A DNA stretch of 64,000 nt from Aurantiacibacter marinus (GCF_001021555.1 NZ_LDCP01000002.1:682001-746000); one strand, 5' to 3'. Counted from the first letter of the stretch, positions 1 to 8,370 are shown. Translations and numbers: made by a program. Notes: generated by a model not told the origin, from the letters alone.

Positions 1-577
1 CGACATTCGCCGGTGCTGCTTCGACAAAGCGCACCGCATCTTCAGTCGTTATGTGTTCGAACACCACTTTCAGATCAGGCAGATCTGCCAATAGCGGAGC
101 AAGAACCTGCTCGATAAACACTGCTTCCCGGTCGAATATGTCGATTTCGGCAGAGGTCACTTCGCCGTGGACACACAGCACCATGCCGATTTCTGCCATC
201 ACTTCCAGAACTCCGCGGATATTGGCAACACCGGTCACCCCGCTGTCTGAATTTGTGGTCGCCCCGGCAGGGTAAAGCTTTGCTGCGGTAAACACGCCGG
301 CTGCAAACCCGCGCCGCACTTCCTCAGGATCGATATTGTCGGTGAGGTAACAGGTCATCAGCGGCGTGAACCTGATGCCCTCTGGCACTGCCGCCATGAT
401 CCGAGTGCGGTAAGCTTCCCCGGCCTCCACCGTGGTCACCGGCGGCGTGAGGTTGGGCATGACTATGGCCCGCGCAAACTGCCGGGCAGTAAAGGCTGTC
501 ACGCCTTCCAGCATGGCGCCGTCGCGCAGGTGGACATGCCAGTCATCAGGGCGGCGGATGGTGATCGTCTGCGTCAT
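1..577 (-). CDS. pyrC: Dihydroorotase, N-terminal part (runs off left edge)
   Basis: Dihydroorotase closes carbamoyl-aspartate to dihydroorotate in pyrimidine synthesis (cytoplasm, zinc enzyme). The minus-strand frame opens at an ATG at 577 and stays open to the window edge, giving about 192 residues of a family that is usually near 345. The start reads [23 protein letters not shown] at residues 14-16 are the first metal ligands. A later AAKLYPAG segment holds the lysine expected to be carboxylated, and VCVHGEV and [10 protein letters not shown] supply further ligand motifs. This is the E. coli PyrC-like class rather than the PyrC/allantoinase class. Truncation is only due to the window. Another pyrimidine gene, pyrE, lies 17.7 kb away and is not linked as an operon. 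Confidence 0.9.
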   Translation of the reverse strand, partial: MTQTITIRRPDDWHVHLRDGAMLEGVTAFTARQFARAIVMPNLTPPVTTVEAGEAYRTRIMAAVPEGIRFTPLMTCYLTDNIDPEEVRRGFAAGVFTAAKLYPAGATTNSDSGVTGVANIRGVLEVMAEIGMVLCVHGEVTSAEIDIFDREAVFIEQVLAPLLADLPDLKVVFEHITTEDAVRFVEAAPANV

Positions 578-615
578 GGCATTGCCTATGCCGCGCTCCG
601 CCCTATCTGTCACCC

Positions 616-1350
616 ATGACAATGGGCCAATTGACACGCCGCGCCGTTGTGCGCGTTTCTCCGCAAGACGAGAGCGAAAATGCCGCAGCATTTCTGCAGG
701 GATTGCTTACCAACGATGTAGCAGGGCAATTGCCTGTCTACACCGCACTGCTGACCGCACAGGGCAAGACCATGTTCGACATGATCGTGTGGGGTGAGGG
801 ACCGGACTTGCTGCTCGATTGCGAAGCCAAGGTCGCGGAAGATCTGGCTAGACGCCTGACGCTATACCGCCTTCGGCGGAAAATCGATATCCGCATAGAC
901 CCTTCGCTCAGGGTATTCTGGAGCTTGGACGCAGAAGATGGTTTCGCGCCCGATCCGCGCCTTCCCGAACTGGGCTTTCGGCGCATCGATAGCCAGGCGG
1001 TGAACAGCAAAAGCGCTGATGATCAGTACCTTGCACACCGCCTTTTGCATGGCATTGCAGAAGGCATTGCCGATCTCGGTGATGTCCTCTGGCTCGAAAC
1101 AAACGCGGTCGAACTGAACGGCGTCAGCTTCACCAAAGGATGCTACATCGGGCAGGAAAACACTGCGCGGATGAACTGGCGTCAGAAAATCAATCGCCGC
1201 CTTGTGGTGGTGCCGCTGGAGCAATCGCAGGAAAAGCGCCGCAAGGCGGAATATCCCGCATCCGGACTGGCGATCGATCATCTGCGCGTGGAGGATATTC
1301 CGGCAGAACTGGTGCCACGCTGGATGCACCTCGAAGCCAAGGTAGATTAG
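616..1350 (+). CDS. ygfZ: YgfZ/GcvT-type folate-binding protein (Fe-S cluster maintenance)
   Basis: YgfZ/IBA57 proteins bind tetrahydrofolate and help maintain certain Fe-S enzymes. The family signature KGCYIGQE is present at residues 174-181, followed by the usual basic stretch ([11 protein letters not shown]). At 244 residues it is shorter than E. coli YgfZ (326) but normal for alphaproteobacterial members. The chosen ATG at 616 has a second ATG two codons later (622), and I cannot separate them. It is divergent from pyrC, with only 38 bases between the two starts, so both promoters must sit in or beside this gap. Its stop is convergent with the TetR gene, overlapping by 4 bases. Confidence 0.85.
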   Translation: MTMGQLTRRAVVRVSPQDESENAAAFLQGLLTNDVAGQLPVYTALLTAQGKTMFDMIVWGEGPDLLLDCEAKVAEDLARRLTLYRLRRKIDIRIDPSLRVFWSLDAEDGFAPDPRLPELGFRRIDSQAVNSKSADDQYLAHRLLHGIAEGIADLGDVLWLETNAVELNGVSFTKGCYIGQENTARMNWRQKINRRLVVVPLEQSQEKRRKAEYPASGLAIDHLRVEDIPAELVPRWMHLEAKVD

Positions 1351-1946
1351 GCAGGAAGTTCGTTGTCCTTCTGGAAGGCAGCAATCAGCATTTCCTCTGC
1401 CCGGTCCCGTGCAACGGCGCGTTTGACCGAAAGCGATTCGGCCAGCTGTTCGCCCAGCAAGGCGTCGCCCAAAGCTAACAGGGCAAGCGTGAAGGTCGTT
1501 TCGTGCATCGCAAAGCTACCTTCGTTTGCAACCTCGTCGGGGTTCAGATTGTCGACCATATTATGAATAGTTTCGATAATCGGGTCGAGCGCATCTTCAT
1601 TTCCCGACGCCAGCATCCAGCTTGCCAACGCGCCGCCACCTTCCTTGCCGAAAGCATCAAAGGTCAAATCCACCACTTCTCGGGGTGAGCCGATACCGGC
1701 CCGCGTGGCCAACACCGCCTCCCCGATCGTTTCGCAGACCGTGCCTGCCAGATGCGCTGCCAACTGTTTTTGCAAGCCTGCGGCGCTGCCGAAATGGTGC
1801 AGTAAATTGGCATGCGTACGCCCGATTCGCGCGGCAACGGCTTTAAGTGTAACTGCCTGCGGCCCTGCCTCGATCAACAAGGCACGCGCAGCTTCGAGTG
1901 CCGCTGCACGGCTTTCTTCGGGGCTCAAACGCTTTCTCACTGACAT
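1347..1946 (-). CDS. TetR-family transcriptional regulator
   Basis: A 199-residue protein with an N-terminal TetR helix-turn-helix at about residues 30-50 (TLKAVAARIGRTHANLLHHF) and a helical C-terminal ligand domain typical in length. I chose the ATG at 1946 (MSVRKRLSPEES) because GGAA lies about 9 bases upstream. An upstream in-frame start at 1988 would translate the two repeat operators and is less likely. The gene is divergent from a ferritin-like hydrolase gene at 2013. Two copies of a 15-base repeat lie between and over the starts, so it probably represses itself and that neighbour. The ligand is not evident. Confidence 0.82.
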   Translation of the reverse strand: MSVRKRLSPEESRAAALEAARALLIEAGPQAVTLKAVAARIGRTHANLLHHFGSAAGLQKQLAAHLAGTVCETIGEAVLATRAGIGSPREVVDLTFDAFGKEGGGALASWMLASGNEDALDPIIETIHNMVDNLNPDEVANEGSFAMHETTFTLALLALGDALLGEQLAESLSVKRAVARDRAEEMLIAAFQKDNELPA

Positions 1947-1978
1947 TGATGTAAGTTTCCTATTGACATTGATGTAAG
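1941..1978. promoter_or_regulatory. Two direct repeats, probable TetR operators
   Basis: The 15-mer TGACATTGATGTAAG occurs perfectly at 1941-1955 and 1964-1978, 23 bases apart. Each copy contains the near-palindrome ACAT-TG-ATGT, the kind of half-site pair TetR dimers bind. The first copy overlaps the ATG of the TetR gene (1946). The second contains TTGACA (1963-1968), a consensus -35 for the gene at 2013. Binding would therefore block both directions. The repeats are seen in the sequence; the binding protein is inferred from position. Confidence 0.6.
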
Positions 1979-2012
1979 CTCTGCGCATTTTTGAGACCGA
2001 AGCTAAACGCGA

Positions 2013-2927
2013 ATGCTATTGGACTACGATATGACTGCGCGACTCGACTGGCAAGCAACGCCCACCGATAGTGCCGTAAGGGCGCCGGGCCTTACCGTGC
2101 GCGACCGGCGTTTCGGGCGCGGCGAAAAGCGCGCTCGCGGCATCGATCCCGTGGCCGCTGCATGGTTCGCGGCCCTGTCTGCCAGCTTTCCGCGCGGCGA
2201 AGCGATGTTCATCGAAGCGGTCAAGGCACACCGGGACGGCGTGCCAGATCAGCTGGCTGAGGAAATCCGAGATTTCATCCGGCAGGAAGTGAATCACTCA
2301 CGCGAACATATCGCGTTCAACCGCGCGGTTGAGGAAGCGGGCTACGACCTCACCGATATCGATGCCAGGGTCAAGAGTCTGGTCGGTGACACGCTGGCCG
2401 CACCGCCAATCGTGCAGCTTGCGATCACCTGCGCGCTGGAACATTTCACCGCAATGTTTGCACATGAATTCCTGCGCGATCCCGCATCGCTGGCTACAGC
2501 AGGGATGGGCGACCCGCAGTTGTGGCTGTGGCATGCTGTCGAGGAAATCGAGCACAAGGGCGTCGCCTATGACACCTGGCTCCATACAACTCGCAACTGG
2601 TCCGGCTTCAAGCGCTGGAGGCTTCGCTCGATCATCATGGCTCTGGTCACTTTCCGGTTCCTCCGGAATCGCACAACTGATGCTGTGGAACTCCTCCGCC
2701 AGGACGGCATTACCGGGTGGCAAGCGAAGTGGCGGCTGTTCACCTACCTCACAGCCACACCTGGTATTCTCCGCAAGATCCTGCCGTCGTGGCTCTCGTA
2801 CTTCCGGCCCGGCTTTCATCCGTGGAACCTGGACGACCGCCATTTGATTGCCGAGTGGGAAGATGGCCAGCAGATTGCTGACAACCCGCCCGTCAAGGCG
2901 CATGCGTCAGGCCCTGCCACCACCTGA
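2013..2927 (+). CDS. Predicted metal-dependent hydrolase (ferritin-like, PF10118-type)
   Basis: A 304-residue protein that resembles the 'metal-dependent hydrolase' family PF10118. The core carries helical acidic/histidine motifs: QEVNHSREHIAFN near residue 90, LEHFTAMFAHEF near 140, and HAVEEIEHKGVAYD near 180. These look like a ferritin-type di-metal site (ExxH pairs). Substrate and reaction are unknown to me. The track ATG at 2013 (MLLDYDMTARLDW) has an alternative ATG at 2031 (MTARLDW). It is divergent from the TetR regulator and shares its operator region, so it is probably the regulated target. Members next to TetR genes are common, which fits a stress or lipid-related role, but that is inference. 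Confidence 0.75.
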   Translation: MLLDYDMTARLDWQATPTDSAVRAPGLTVRDRRFGRGEKRARGIDPVAAAWFAALSASFPRGEAMFIEAVKAHRDGVPDQLAEEIRDFIRQEVNHSREHIAFNRAVEEAGYDLTDIDARVKSLVGDTLAAPPIVQLAITCALEHFTAMFAHEFLRDPASLATAGMGDPQLWLWHAVEEIEHKGVAYDTWLHTTRNWSGFKRWRLRSIIMALVTFRFLRNRTTDAVELLRQDGITGWQAKWRLFTYLTATPGILRKILPSWLSYFRPGFHPWNLDDRHLIAEWEDGQQIADNPPVKAHASGPATT

Positions 2928-2931
2928 TTGT

Positions 2932-3480
2932 TCAGGCAGCGACAGGGCGAACCTGCTGCGCATTCATCCCAATCCACTTCACGAACCGGCGGGTTGGCAC
3001 TTCGGCGCCTCCCCTGCCTGTGCTTTTTGTACGGTGAATCTCGCCGGTTTCGCGAAAGCCGGCCTTGCGCAGGACTTTGCCGCTCGCAGGATTGTCGATG
3101 AAATGGCCTGCTTCCAATGATTCGATACCAAAAGCTTCGGCAATCTCGATCATGCCGCGCACGGCTTCTGTGGCGTAACCTCGCCCTTGCCGCGTCTGCG
3201 CGATCCAATAGCCAAGCTCTTCAGCTTCACCGTCCAGCTGTTCAAAGCCGATCATACCGATAATTGGAGCGCCGGCCTCATCTGGCAGGGTAATGGCAAA
3301 GCGCGTTCGCCCGTCCGCGTTTGCATCCTTGCAAAAGCTTTGCGCATCTTCCTGCCGATAAGGCCAGGGCGCGCGGGCGAGCATGCTGATCACGCCGTAA
3401 TCGGCGATGCCGCGATAGATATCGCGCCAATCTTCAGGAAACACGGGCCGCAGGAACAGCCGCTGGGTACGCATGAACAT
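2932..3480 (-). CDS. GNAT-family N-acetyltransferase (RimJ/RimL-like)
   Basis: 182 residues with the GNAT fold of the RimJ/RimL/SpeG branch. The start reads MRTQRLFLRPVFPEDW. The acetyl-CoA loop is GYWIAQTRQGRGYATEA near residues 89-105, and NPASGKVLRKAGF near 130 is the usual second motif. It would transfer acetyl from acetyl-CoA to a protein N-terminus or a small amine; the substrate cannot be told. It lies tail to tail with the PF10118 gene (4 bases apart) and downstream of the rplU-rpmA terminator, so it is likely transcribed alone. Confidence 0.85.
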   Translation of the reverse strand: MFMRTQRLFLRPVFPEDWRDIYRGIADYGVISMLARAPWPYRQEDAQSFCKDANADGRTRFAITLPDEAGAPIIGMIGFEQLDGEAEELGYWIAQTRQGRGYATEAVRGMIEIAEAFGIESLEAGHFIDNPASGKVLRKAGFRETGEIHRTKSTGRGGAEVPTRRFVKWIGMNAQQVRPVAA

Positions 3481-3552
3481 GGGTCTTCTCCATCATGCCG
3501 GGTGCCCGCCTCCAGTGGACCACCGACGTTTCACAAATGCGAAAGGAGAATC

Positions 3553-3581
3553 AAAAAAGGAGACGGGGCGGCCCCATCTCC
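3553..3581 (-). terminator. Rho-independent terminator of rplU-rpmA
   Basis: On the minus strand a 10-bp stem (one mismatch, three-base loop) at 3581-3559 is followed directly by TTTTTT (3558-3553). It lies about 70 bases after the rpmA stop and before the acetyltransferase start, so it fits termination of the ribosomal operon. Confidence 0.8.
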
Positions 3582-3652
3582 TTCCAGTTTTCCGGACCTC
3601 GCGTGTCCGGAGGGACCATCCCGTTGGATGGCCCCTTTATCGGATCATCCGT

Positions 3653-3922
3653 TTATTCTGCAGCCATCGCCATGGCATCTACAGAGACGTATTTGCGACC
3701 CTGCTTGCCATCGTGGAAACGGACCCGGCCCGCTTCGAGCGCGAACAGCGTGTGGTCCTTGCCCATGCCAACATTGACACCGGGATAGAACTTCGTGCCG
3801 CGCTGGCGCACGATAATGTTGCCTGGAATCACTTCCTGGCTACCGAACTTTTTAACACCGAGGCGACGGCCAGCTGAGTCGCGACCGTTACGCGATGAAC
3901 CACCAGCTTTTTTATGTGCCAT
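3653..3922 (-). CDS. rpmA: 50S ribosomal protein L27
   Basis: 89 residues beginning [20 protein letters not shown], the highly conserved L27 N-terminus, which reaches toward the peptidyl-transferase centre. The body ([20 protein letters not shown], then the [17 protein letters not shown] segment) matches bacterial L27 in order and length. There is no N-terminal extension needing cleavage of the Firmicutes type. It is second in the rplU-rpmA operon, 33 bases after rplU, and ends before a clear intrinsic terminator. Confidence 0.98.
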   Translation of the reverse strand: MAHKKAGGSSRNGRDSAGRRLGVKKFGSQEVIPGNIIVRQRGTKFYPGVNVGMGKDHTLFALEAGRVRFHDGKQGRKYVSVDAMAMAAE

Positions 3923-3955
3923 TGTCTTTAAACTCCGTAGGTCCGGTTGCCCGGA

Positions 3956-4456
3956 TTATTCCTTGTCGGCCGACTTGTCGGCGCTTTTCTTGGTGGCAGC
4001 AGCCTTCTTTGGTGCGGCCTTCTTTGCGGCTGGCTTCTTTTCAGCAGCTTCCTTCTTGGGAGCAGCCTTCTTAGCCGGAGCCTTCGCTTCGGTAGCGGCT
4101 TCGGTCTTCGGAGCCTCTTCCTTCTTCGCGGCAGCTTTCTTTGGCGCGGCTTTCTTGCCTTCACCAACACCGACAATGCGCAGCAGAGTCATCTGCTGGC
4201 GGTGGCCGGCCTTACGGCGATAGTTGTGGCGGCGACGCTTCTTGAAGACGGTCACCTTCTCGCTCTTGGCCTGGGCGATCACTTCGGCTGAAACCGTGAT
4301 CTTGGATGCGTCTGCAAGGTCGGCGCCTTCGCCGGCCAAGAGAACATCACCCAGCACGATTGTTTCCCCGGCTTCACCAGCCAGTTTCTCAACCGCGATC
4401 TTATCTCCTTCGGCGACGCGATACTGCTTACCGCCCGTGCGCACTACTGCGAACAT
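3956..4456 (-). CDS. rplU: 50S ribosomal protein L21 with Lys/Ala-rich C-terminal tail
   Basis: Residues 1-100 are a complete L21 ([20 protein letters not shown]; the basic loop [17 protein letters not shown] at 72-88). L21 binds 23S rRNA in the large subunit. Residues 101-166 are an added low-complexity tail made almost only of Lys, Ala, Glu and Pro (repeats such as KKAAPKKAA), resembling histone H1-like tails. The usual L21 length is about 103. Tails of this type occur in some alphaproteobacterial L21 proteins; here it makes up 40% of the protein. It is first in an operon with rpmA. A terminator-like hairpin sits in its leader. Confidence 0.95.
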   Translation of the reverse strand: MFAVVRTGGKQYRVAEGDKIAVEKLAGEAGETIVLGDVLLAGEGADLADASKITVSAEVIAQAKSEKVTVFKKRRRHNYRRKAGHRQQMTLLRIVGVGEGKKAAPKKAAAKKEEAPKTEAATEAKAPAKKAAPKKEAAEKKPAAKKAAPKKAAATKKSADKSADKE

Positions 4457-4533
4457 GGTGCTATATTCCGTTTATCTGGTGTTCCCGCCTTTAGAACTGG
4501 CCACATGAAACAGGCCAAAACCAAAGCAACAAC

Positions 4534-4557
4534 AAAAAGGGCGCCCGAAAGGGCACC
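4534..4557 (-). promoter_or_regulatory. Terminator-like hairpin in the rplU leader (possible attenuator)
   Basis: On the minus strand a 7-bp stem with one mismatch (GGTGCCC / GGGCGCC, TTTC loop, 4557-4540) is followed by TTTTT (4538-4534), about 80 bases before the rplU ATG. No minus-strand gene lies upstream that would need a terminator, since the next gene (4669) is on the plus strand. It could therefore be a leader attenuator for the ribosomal operon. It could also lie upstream of the real transcription start. Confidence 0.4.
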
Positions 4558-4668
4558 GTGAAGACGCCGCCGTTAAGCCAAGCGCCCGAAGCTGTCAACC
4601 ACCCGGTGCGGTGAAAAGCAGCCATTTGCACGCTGGATTGCATGCAGGAGCCGATGTAGGGCAATGGA

Positions 4669-5178
4669 GTGATGATGCAAGCACGTTTCCTTGCCCTAGG
4701 GCTAATCTCCGCGACTCTGGCAGCCTGTGCCAGTCCGGCTGAAGAGTATCCTTCGCTGGCCATTCGCGATTCGGAACGCCTGACCGGATCGATGGCGGCA
4801 GCAGAGCCGCAACCTTATATTCCGCCGCCCCCAAGTGCATCGGCGCTGGATCAGGTGGAACAGCTTGCTGCAACCGCGCGCGCTGCCCATGCCGCGTTTC
4901 TTGCCGCCGCGCCCGCAGCCCGCCGCCTTGCTGGAACAGCTGGCGCGGGCCGCGTAGGAAGCGAGGCCTGGGCGCTGGCACAGGTCGCGATTGCCGATCT
5001 TGAAACCCGCCGCAGTCTAACAATGATCGCTTTGGCGGACCTGGACAGGATCTATGTCGATACATCGAGTGCCGGAGAAGCAATTGCGCCTGTCGCGCAG
5101 ATACAGACGCAAATTGCTGCGATGGTAGAACAGGAAAATGCAATTATCGCTGAACTTCTGGCAGCCACTCGCAATTGA
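4669..5178 (+). CDS. Small hypothetical lipoprotein
   Basis: About 169 residues that I do not recognise. The N-terminus (MQARFLALGLISATLAACAS) is a lipoprotein signal peptide with lipobox LAAC, so the mature protein should be membrane-anchored in the periplasm. The rest is rich in alanine and predicted helical, with a proline stretch (IPPPPS) near residue 50. Three start codons run together (GTG 4669, ATG 4672, ATG 4675), and GGAG just upstream of 4669 fits any of the later ones. It is divergent from rplU and faces a convergent membrane-protein gene. Function unknown. Confidence 0.6.
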   Translation: MMMQARFLALGLISATLAACASPAEEYPSLAIRDSERLTGSMAAAEPQPYIPPPPSASALDQVEQLAATARAAHAAFLAAAPAARRLAGTAGAGRVGSEAWALAQVAIADLETRRSLTMIALADLDRIYVDTSSAGEAIAPVAQIQTQIAAMVEQENAIIAELLAATRN

Positions 5179-5281
5179 CCTGGCCCCTGAGTGCGGAACG
5201 CGCGAGGCCGGACTGATCGGCCCCGCGCGTCCCCGGGAAGCAAGCTATGATCTGCGTCATCCCCCTCAATGACGATTCGGT

Positions 5282-5713
5282 TCAGACCAGCGCGGCAATG
5301 GTTACCGCGACCACTCCCCATACGAAAATCAGGACTGGCAGGATAAGAACCTGCACGGTGGCATCGCGCGCAGAGGTCCGTCCGTATGCCGTCATGATAC
5401 CTTCCTGCCTGAAACGCGCCCAACTTTTGGATTTCGAAGGCGTTTCTGGGGCCAATCGGGTCCAGACAGTTGGCAGGCCGAACGCGCCGACAACAAACAC
5501 GGTGAAGATCGCCACCGGAATGATCATTTCTGGATGGGAGAAGCTCAGGCCCATCAGTGCGATAAAGCCAAGATACAGACCGACGGTTGCGACATAGAGC
5601 CCTTTGGGTAACTCGAATGTGCGGTCCACAATGGTTCGGCGCACCAAAGCGGGCGGCGCGATCCGGATATCCGCTGTTCGGGCAATTTGTTCGCGAGTAA
5701 GTTGTTCAGCCAT
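5282..5713 (-). CDS. Hypothetical inner-membrane protein
   Basis: 143 residues, not recognised. A charged N-terminal segment of about 35 residues is followed by two adjacent hydrophobic stretches (GLYVATVGLYLGFIALMGLS near 40-58 and MIIPVAIFTVFVVGAFGL near 62-80). There is a basic central loop and a C-terminal hydrophobic segment (VLILPVLIFVWGVVAVTIAAL). This suggests a three-helix membrane protein. It is the last gene of the minus-strand run after moaE (81 bases away), but nothing ties it to molybdopterin. Similar small membrane proteins are annotated only as hypothetical in related genomes, as far as I know. Confidence 0.65.
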   Translation of the reverse strand: MAEQLTREQIARTADIRIAPPALVRRTIVDRTFELPKGLYVATVGLYLGFIALMGLSFSHPEMIIPVAIFTVFVVGAFGLPTVWTRLAPETPSKSKSWARFRQEGIMTAYGRTSARDATVQVLILPVLIFVWGVVAVTIAALV

Positions 5714-5794
5714 GATCGTTTTCCTTCTTGTTGGTGAAGGAATGAACCGATTCGCGCCGCGCTTCTTTGATCTGGCGCAAATCTCGCGGATTTT

Positions 5795-6241
5795 TCACTG
5801 CCAGCGGGCAATATCCTCGTGGTCAGCTGCGCGCGGCTCTATCCAGTGCCAGCGCCCCTTGCGTTTCTCCCGCTTCCAGAACCAGCTTTTCGCCTTGAGA
5901 TGGTCCATGCAGAAATCGACCGCATCAATCGCGCCGCGCCGATGCATGGCACAGGCAGACACCAACACGATAGGCTCGCCCGGGTGCATGATCCCCGTAC
6001 GGTGAACCATCAGCAGGCCCATCAGGCCGAACCGCTCAACTGCACTTGTTGCCAATTGCTCCATGCCGGGCCGTGTCATCGGTTCGTAATGGGTAAGTTC
6101 CAGCGCTTCGACATCATCTCCGCCGCGCACTTCACCAACGAAGGTGCACACGCCGCCAAGGCCGGGATGGGCATCGCTGAACGGGCCGACATAAGCACCG
6201 GGGTAAAAAGGGGTTGCCCGAAGCTCGACAGTGATTGCCAC
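5795..6241 (-). CDS. moaE: Molybdopterin synthase catalytic subunit
   Basis: MoaE transfers two sulfurs from the thiocarboxylated C-terminus of MoaD to cyclic pyranopterin monophosphate, giving molybdopterin. The 148 residues match the family (about 150). Features are GGVCTFVGEVRG near 30, LELTHYEPM near 48, VHRTG near 80 with PGEPIVLVSACAMHR, and the lysine-rich active-site stretch KAKSWFWKREKRKGRW near 115-130. It directly follows moaD (1 base gap) in a moaA-moaD-moaE operon. Confidence 0.95.
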   Translation of the reverse strand: MAITVELRATPFYPGAYVGPFSDAHPGLGGVCTFVGEVRGGDDVEALELTHYEPMTRPGMEQLATSAVERFGLMGLLMVHRTGIMHPGEPIVLVSACAMHRRGAIDAVDFCMDHLKAKSWFWKREKRKGRWHWIEPRAADHEDIARWQ

Positions 6242-6242
6242 C

Positions 6243-6488
6243 TCAGCCCCCGCTGACCGGCGGAAGCAGCGCGATTTCCGCCCCTGCGGGCGCGGCGAGT
6301 GCGGTCTTGTCCGCCAGCAATTCCCCGTCCAGCGCCAGCTTCACACGGTCGTTGGCAATTTCCTCGGCAAGCGGCCCATCACAAAGGGCCAGTAACCCGT
6401 GCCAATCCAGCGGGGCAGCGACCTCGTGCTCGACCCGCCCTGCAAGGCCTGCAAGCCTGCCAAGAAAGACCAGCCGGACCATGCTCAC
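6243..6488 (-). CDS. moaD: Molybdopterin synthase sulfur-carrier subunit
   Basis: 81 residues with the ubiquitin-like MoaD fold, ending in PPVSGG. The terminal Gly-Gly is adenylated by MoeB and then thiocarboxylated. The hydrophobic core strand [15 protein letters not shown] and the [11 protein letters not shown] end match the family. Its ATG overlaps the moaA stop (ATGA at 6485-6488), and moaE starts 1 base after its stop, so the two synthase subunits are translationally coupled. Confidence 0.93.
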   Translation of the reverse strand: MSMVRLVFLGRLAGLAGRVEHEVAAPLDWHGLLALCDGPLAEEIANDRVKLALDGELLADKTALAAPAGAEIALLPPVSGG

Positions 6489-7486
6489 CCGCCGGTCACC
6501 GACATATGGCGTTCCTGTGCCGGAGCAATGTCTGGGCCGATATCGAAATGGTGCCGTTCGGGCTTGATCCGCATCGCTTCATCGAGCGCCTGCGCAAGCT
6601 GCTCATCCGGCGCACCGGACCGCAACGCGCCGCGCAAATCCACTTTCTCCGCGCCGCCCAGACAAGCATACAGCTGCCCCGTCGCAGTCACCCTTATGCG
6701 GTTGCAGCTGGCGCAGAAATTGTTGGTCAGCGGAGTGATAAAACCGATCCGTCCACCAGTCTCGGCAACGCGCACATACCGCGCCGGACCGCCGGTTGTG
6801 TCGGCAATATCCGTCAGGGTGAAGCGCTGTGCCAAATGATCGCGCACGGCGGGCAGTGGCAGATAATGGTCGATCCGCTCGCCATCCACTTCGCCCAGCG
6901 GCATGACTTCTATCAATGTCAGATCGTGGCCTTCACCGTGCACCCATTGGACAAGCTGCGGTATCTCGGCTTCGTTCAGGCCCTTCAGGGCGACGGTGTT
7001 GATCTTTACCTTCAGCCCCGCAGCCTTCGCCGCAGCGATGCCTTCCAGCACCTGCGCCAGACGGTCGCGGCGGGTGAGGTCTGCAAACAGGTGCGCATCC
7101 AGCGTATCGAGGCTGACATTCACGCGGCGCACGCCTGCTGCATACAATCCCGGCGCAAACTCCGCCAATTGTGTGCCGTTGGTGGTGAGTGTGAGTTCGT
7201 CCAGACCGTGCCCTAGCTTGCAGCCCAGTGCCCGCACCAGATCCATCATGTCCCGTCGGACGAGAGGCTCCCCGCCGGTTAGCCTGATCTTGGTGATCCC
7301 ACGCTTGATGAAAGCGAGCGCCAACTGGTGCATTTCTTCCAGACTGAGCACTTGCGACTTGGGCAGGAACTTCATCCGCTCCGGCATGCAATAGGCGCAG
7401 CGCAAATCGCAGCGATCCGTGACGGAAAGGCGCAGATAAGTGATCTTGCGATCGAATCCGTCAATAAGGGGCGGCGCAGAGCTCAT
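6485..7486 (-). CDS. moaA: GTP 3',8-cyclase (molybdenum cofactor synthesis)
   Basis: A radical-SAM enzyme of 333 residues starting the conversion of GTP to cyclic pyranopterin. The N-terminal CxxxCxxC cluster is C26, C30, C33 ([14 protein letters not shown]). [10 protein letters not shown] supplies the SAM-binding GGE motif, and a second cluster lies in [27 protein letters not shown] sequence near residue 255-275. The protein ends in Gly-Gly (SVTGG), a conserved feature needed in MoaA. moaC, which completes this step, is not in the window. The order folB, SDR-like fragment, moaA, moaD, moaE suggests one transcription unit. Confidence 0.96.
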   Translation of the reverse strand: MSSAPPLIDGFDRKITYLRLSVTDRCDLRCAYCMPERMKFLPKSQVLSLEEMHQLALAFIKRGITKIRLTGGEPLVRRDMMDLVRALGCKLGHGLDELTLTTNGTQLAEFAPGLYAAGVRRVNVSLDTLDAHLFADLTRRDRLAQVLEGIAAAKAAGLKVKINTVALKGLNEAEIPQLVQWVHGEGHDLTLIEVMPLGEVDGERIDHYLPLPAVRDHLAQRFTLTDIADTTGGPARYVRVAETGGRIGFITPLTNNFCASCNRIRVTATGQLYACLGGAEKVDLRGALRSGAPDEQLAQALDEAMRIKPERHHFDIGPDIAPAQERHMSVTGG

Positions 7487-7561
7487 TCAGTACTCATGAA
7501 GGGAAGCGGTTCTGCAATCAACTTCGCGGCTGCAAGCTCACCGGTTACGGACACGCCGGTT

Positions 7562-7876
7562 TCAGGCAAGCGTAAAAACCTGCCCTGTCACGCCAGGGGC
7601 CGATGCGATGAAGGCAATCGTGCTATCCATTGCTTCCCCCAAATCCCCGATCACCGCATTGACCCGCACAGGTGCTGCTTCCCGCGCCAATTCCTGCGTG
7701 ACCGCCAGCCGCCAGCTATCGTGGGAATGTCCCGCATGATCAAACGCGATGATCGCATCGCCTGTCTCTGCAATTGCAGAACGGATCAAGGGCAGCAGTT
7801 CTTTATGAAATTGCGCGGCCGCATCAAGCGGGCTTCCAGGAAGATCGGCCGCCCTGACGATTCGCGGATTATTCAC
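7562..7876 (-). CDS. Short SDR-like protein lacking the cofactor and catalytic motifs
   Basis: 104 residues. The C-terminal half resembles the middle and end of short-chain dehydrogenases: a WRLAVTQELAREAAPVRVNAV segment (compare SDR 'LARELAPxxIRVNAVAPG') and IAFIASAPGVTGQVFTL (compare 'AFLASxxAxxVTGQVLxVDGG'). The N-terminal half of an SDR, with TGxxxGxG and YxxxK, is absent. It is not an assembly break, since upstream folB overlaps its start by ATGA (7873-7876). I infer an independent domain that may pair with another protein, or a shrunken pteridine-reductase-like gene beside folB. Function not established. Confidence 0.6.
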   Translation of the reverse strand: MNNPRIVRAADLPGSPLDAAAQFHKELLPLIRSAIAETGDAIIAFDHAGHSHDSWRLAVTQELAREAAPVRVNAVIGDLGEAMDSTIAFIASAPGVTGQVFTLA

Positions 7877-8241
7877 CGCCGCTCGCGCGTCAGCGTAATG
7901 CCGATTTTCTCACCCGCCTCGCTCAATGCCAGTTTGACGATCTTGACCTGGATTTCCTCGATCCGGGTATCCTGCAGGAACAGCGTTTCGCATACATGAT
8001 CCGCTACCGCCTCAATCAGCTTGTAGTGCCTGTCCCCCAGCCCTTCGGAGCAGGCAAACTTCAGGTCCATGTAATTCTTGCTTTCCTCCAGCGGCGTATC
8101 CGCATCGTAGAAAGACTTCGCCTTCAGCTTCGCCCGCACGGTAAAGCGCAGCGGCTGAGGCTTGCCGGTCTCCTCTGAATAGATCCCGGTGTAGATGTCA
8201 TGCTCGAAATCGGCGAGCTCAAGATAAAGGCTGTCTGCCAT
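7873..8241 (-). CDS. folB: Dihydroneopterin aldolase-family protein
   Basis: FolB cleaves 7,8-dihydroneopterin to the hydroxymethyl pterin used in folate synthesis. The 122 residues match the family length. ELADFEHDIYTGIYSEETGKPQPLRFTV gives the first strand and the substrate-binding glutamate region. NYMDLKFACSEGLGDRHYKLIEAVADHVCETL matches the central 'Y.....I......FxLIExxAexIA' pattern. RIEEIQVKIVKL is the family's C-terminal strand. It heads a minus-strand operon that continues through the SDR fragment into moaA. The HxxFxLxE consensus is slightly altered (HYKLIE), so a related epimerase or aldolase activity is possible. Confidence 0.85.
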   Translation of the reverse strand: MADSLYLELADFEHDIYTGIYSEETGKPQPLRFTVRAKLKAKSFYDADTPLEESKNYMDLKFACSEGLGDRHYKLIEAVADHVCETLFLQDTRIEEIQVKIVKLALSEAGEKIGITLTRERR

Positions 8242-8370
8242 AGGCCGCGGGCAATGGCAGCGGGCGCAGCGATTGGCAAGCGGGAGCCGAATGTGGAGCC
8301 TGTGCGTTTATGTTGACGCACGGGGGTGCTTGATTGCATTGGCAGTGCAAGAACCAATAGGGAGCAGGTC

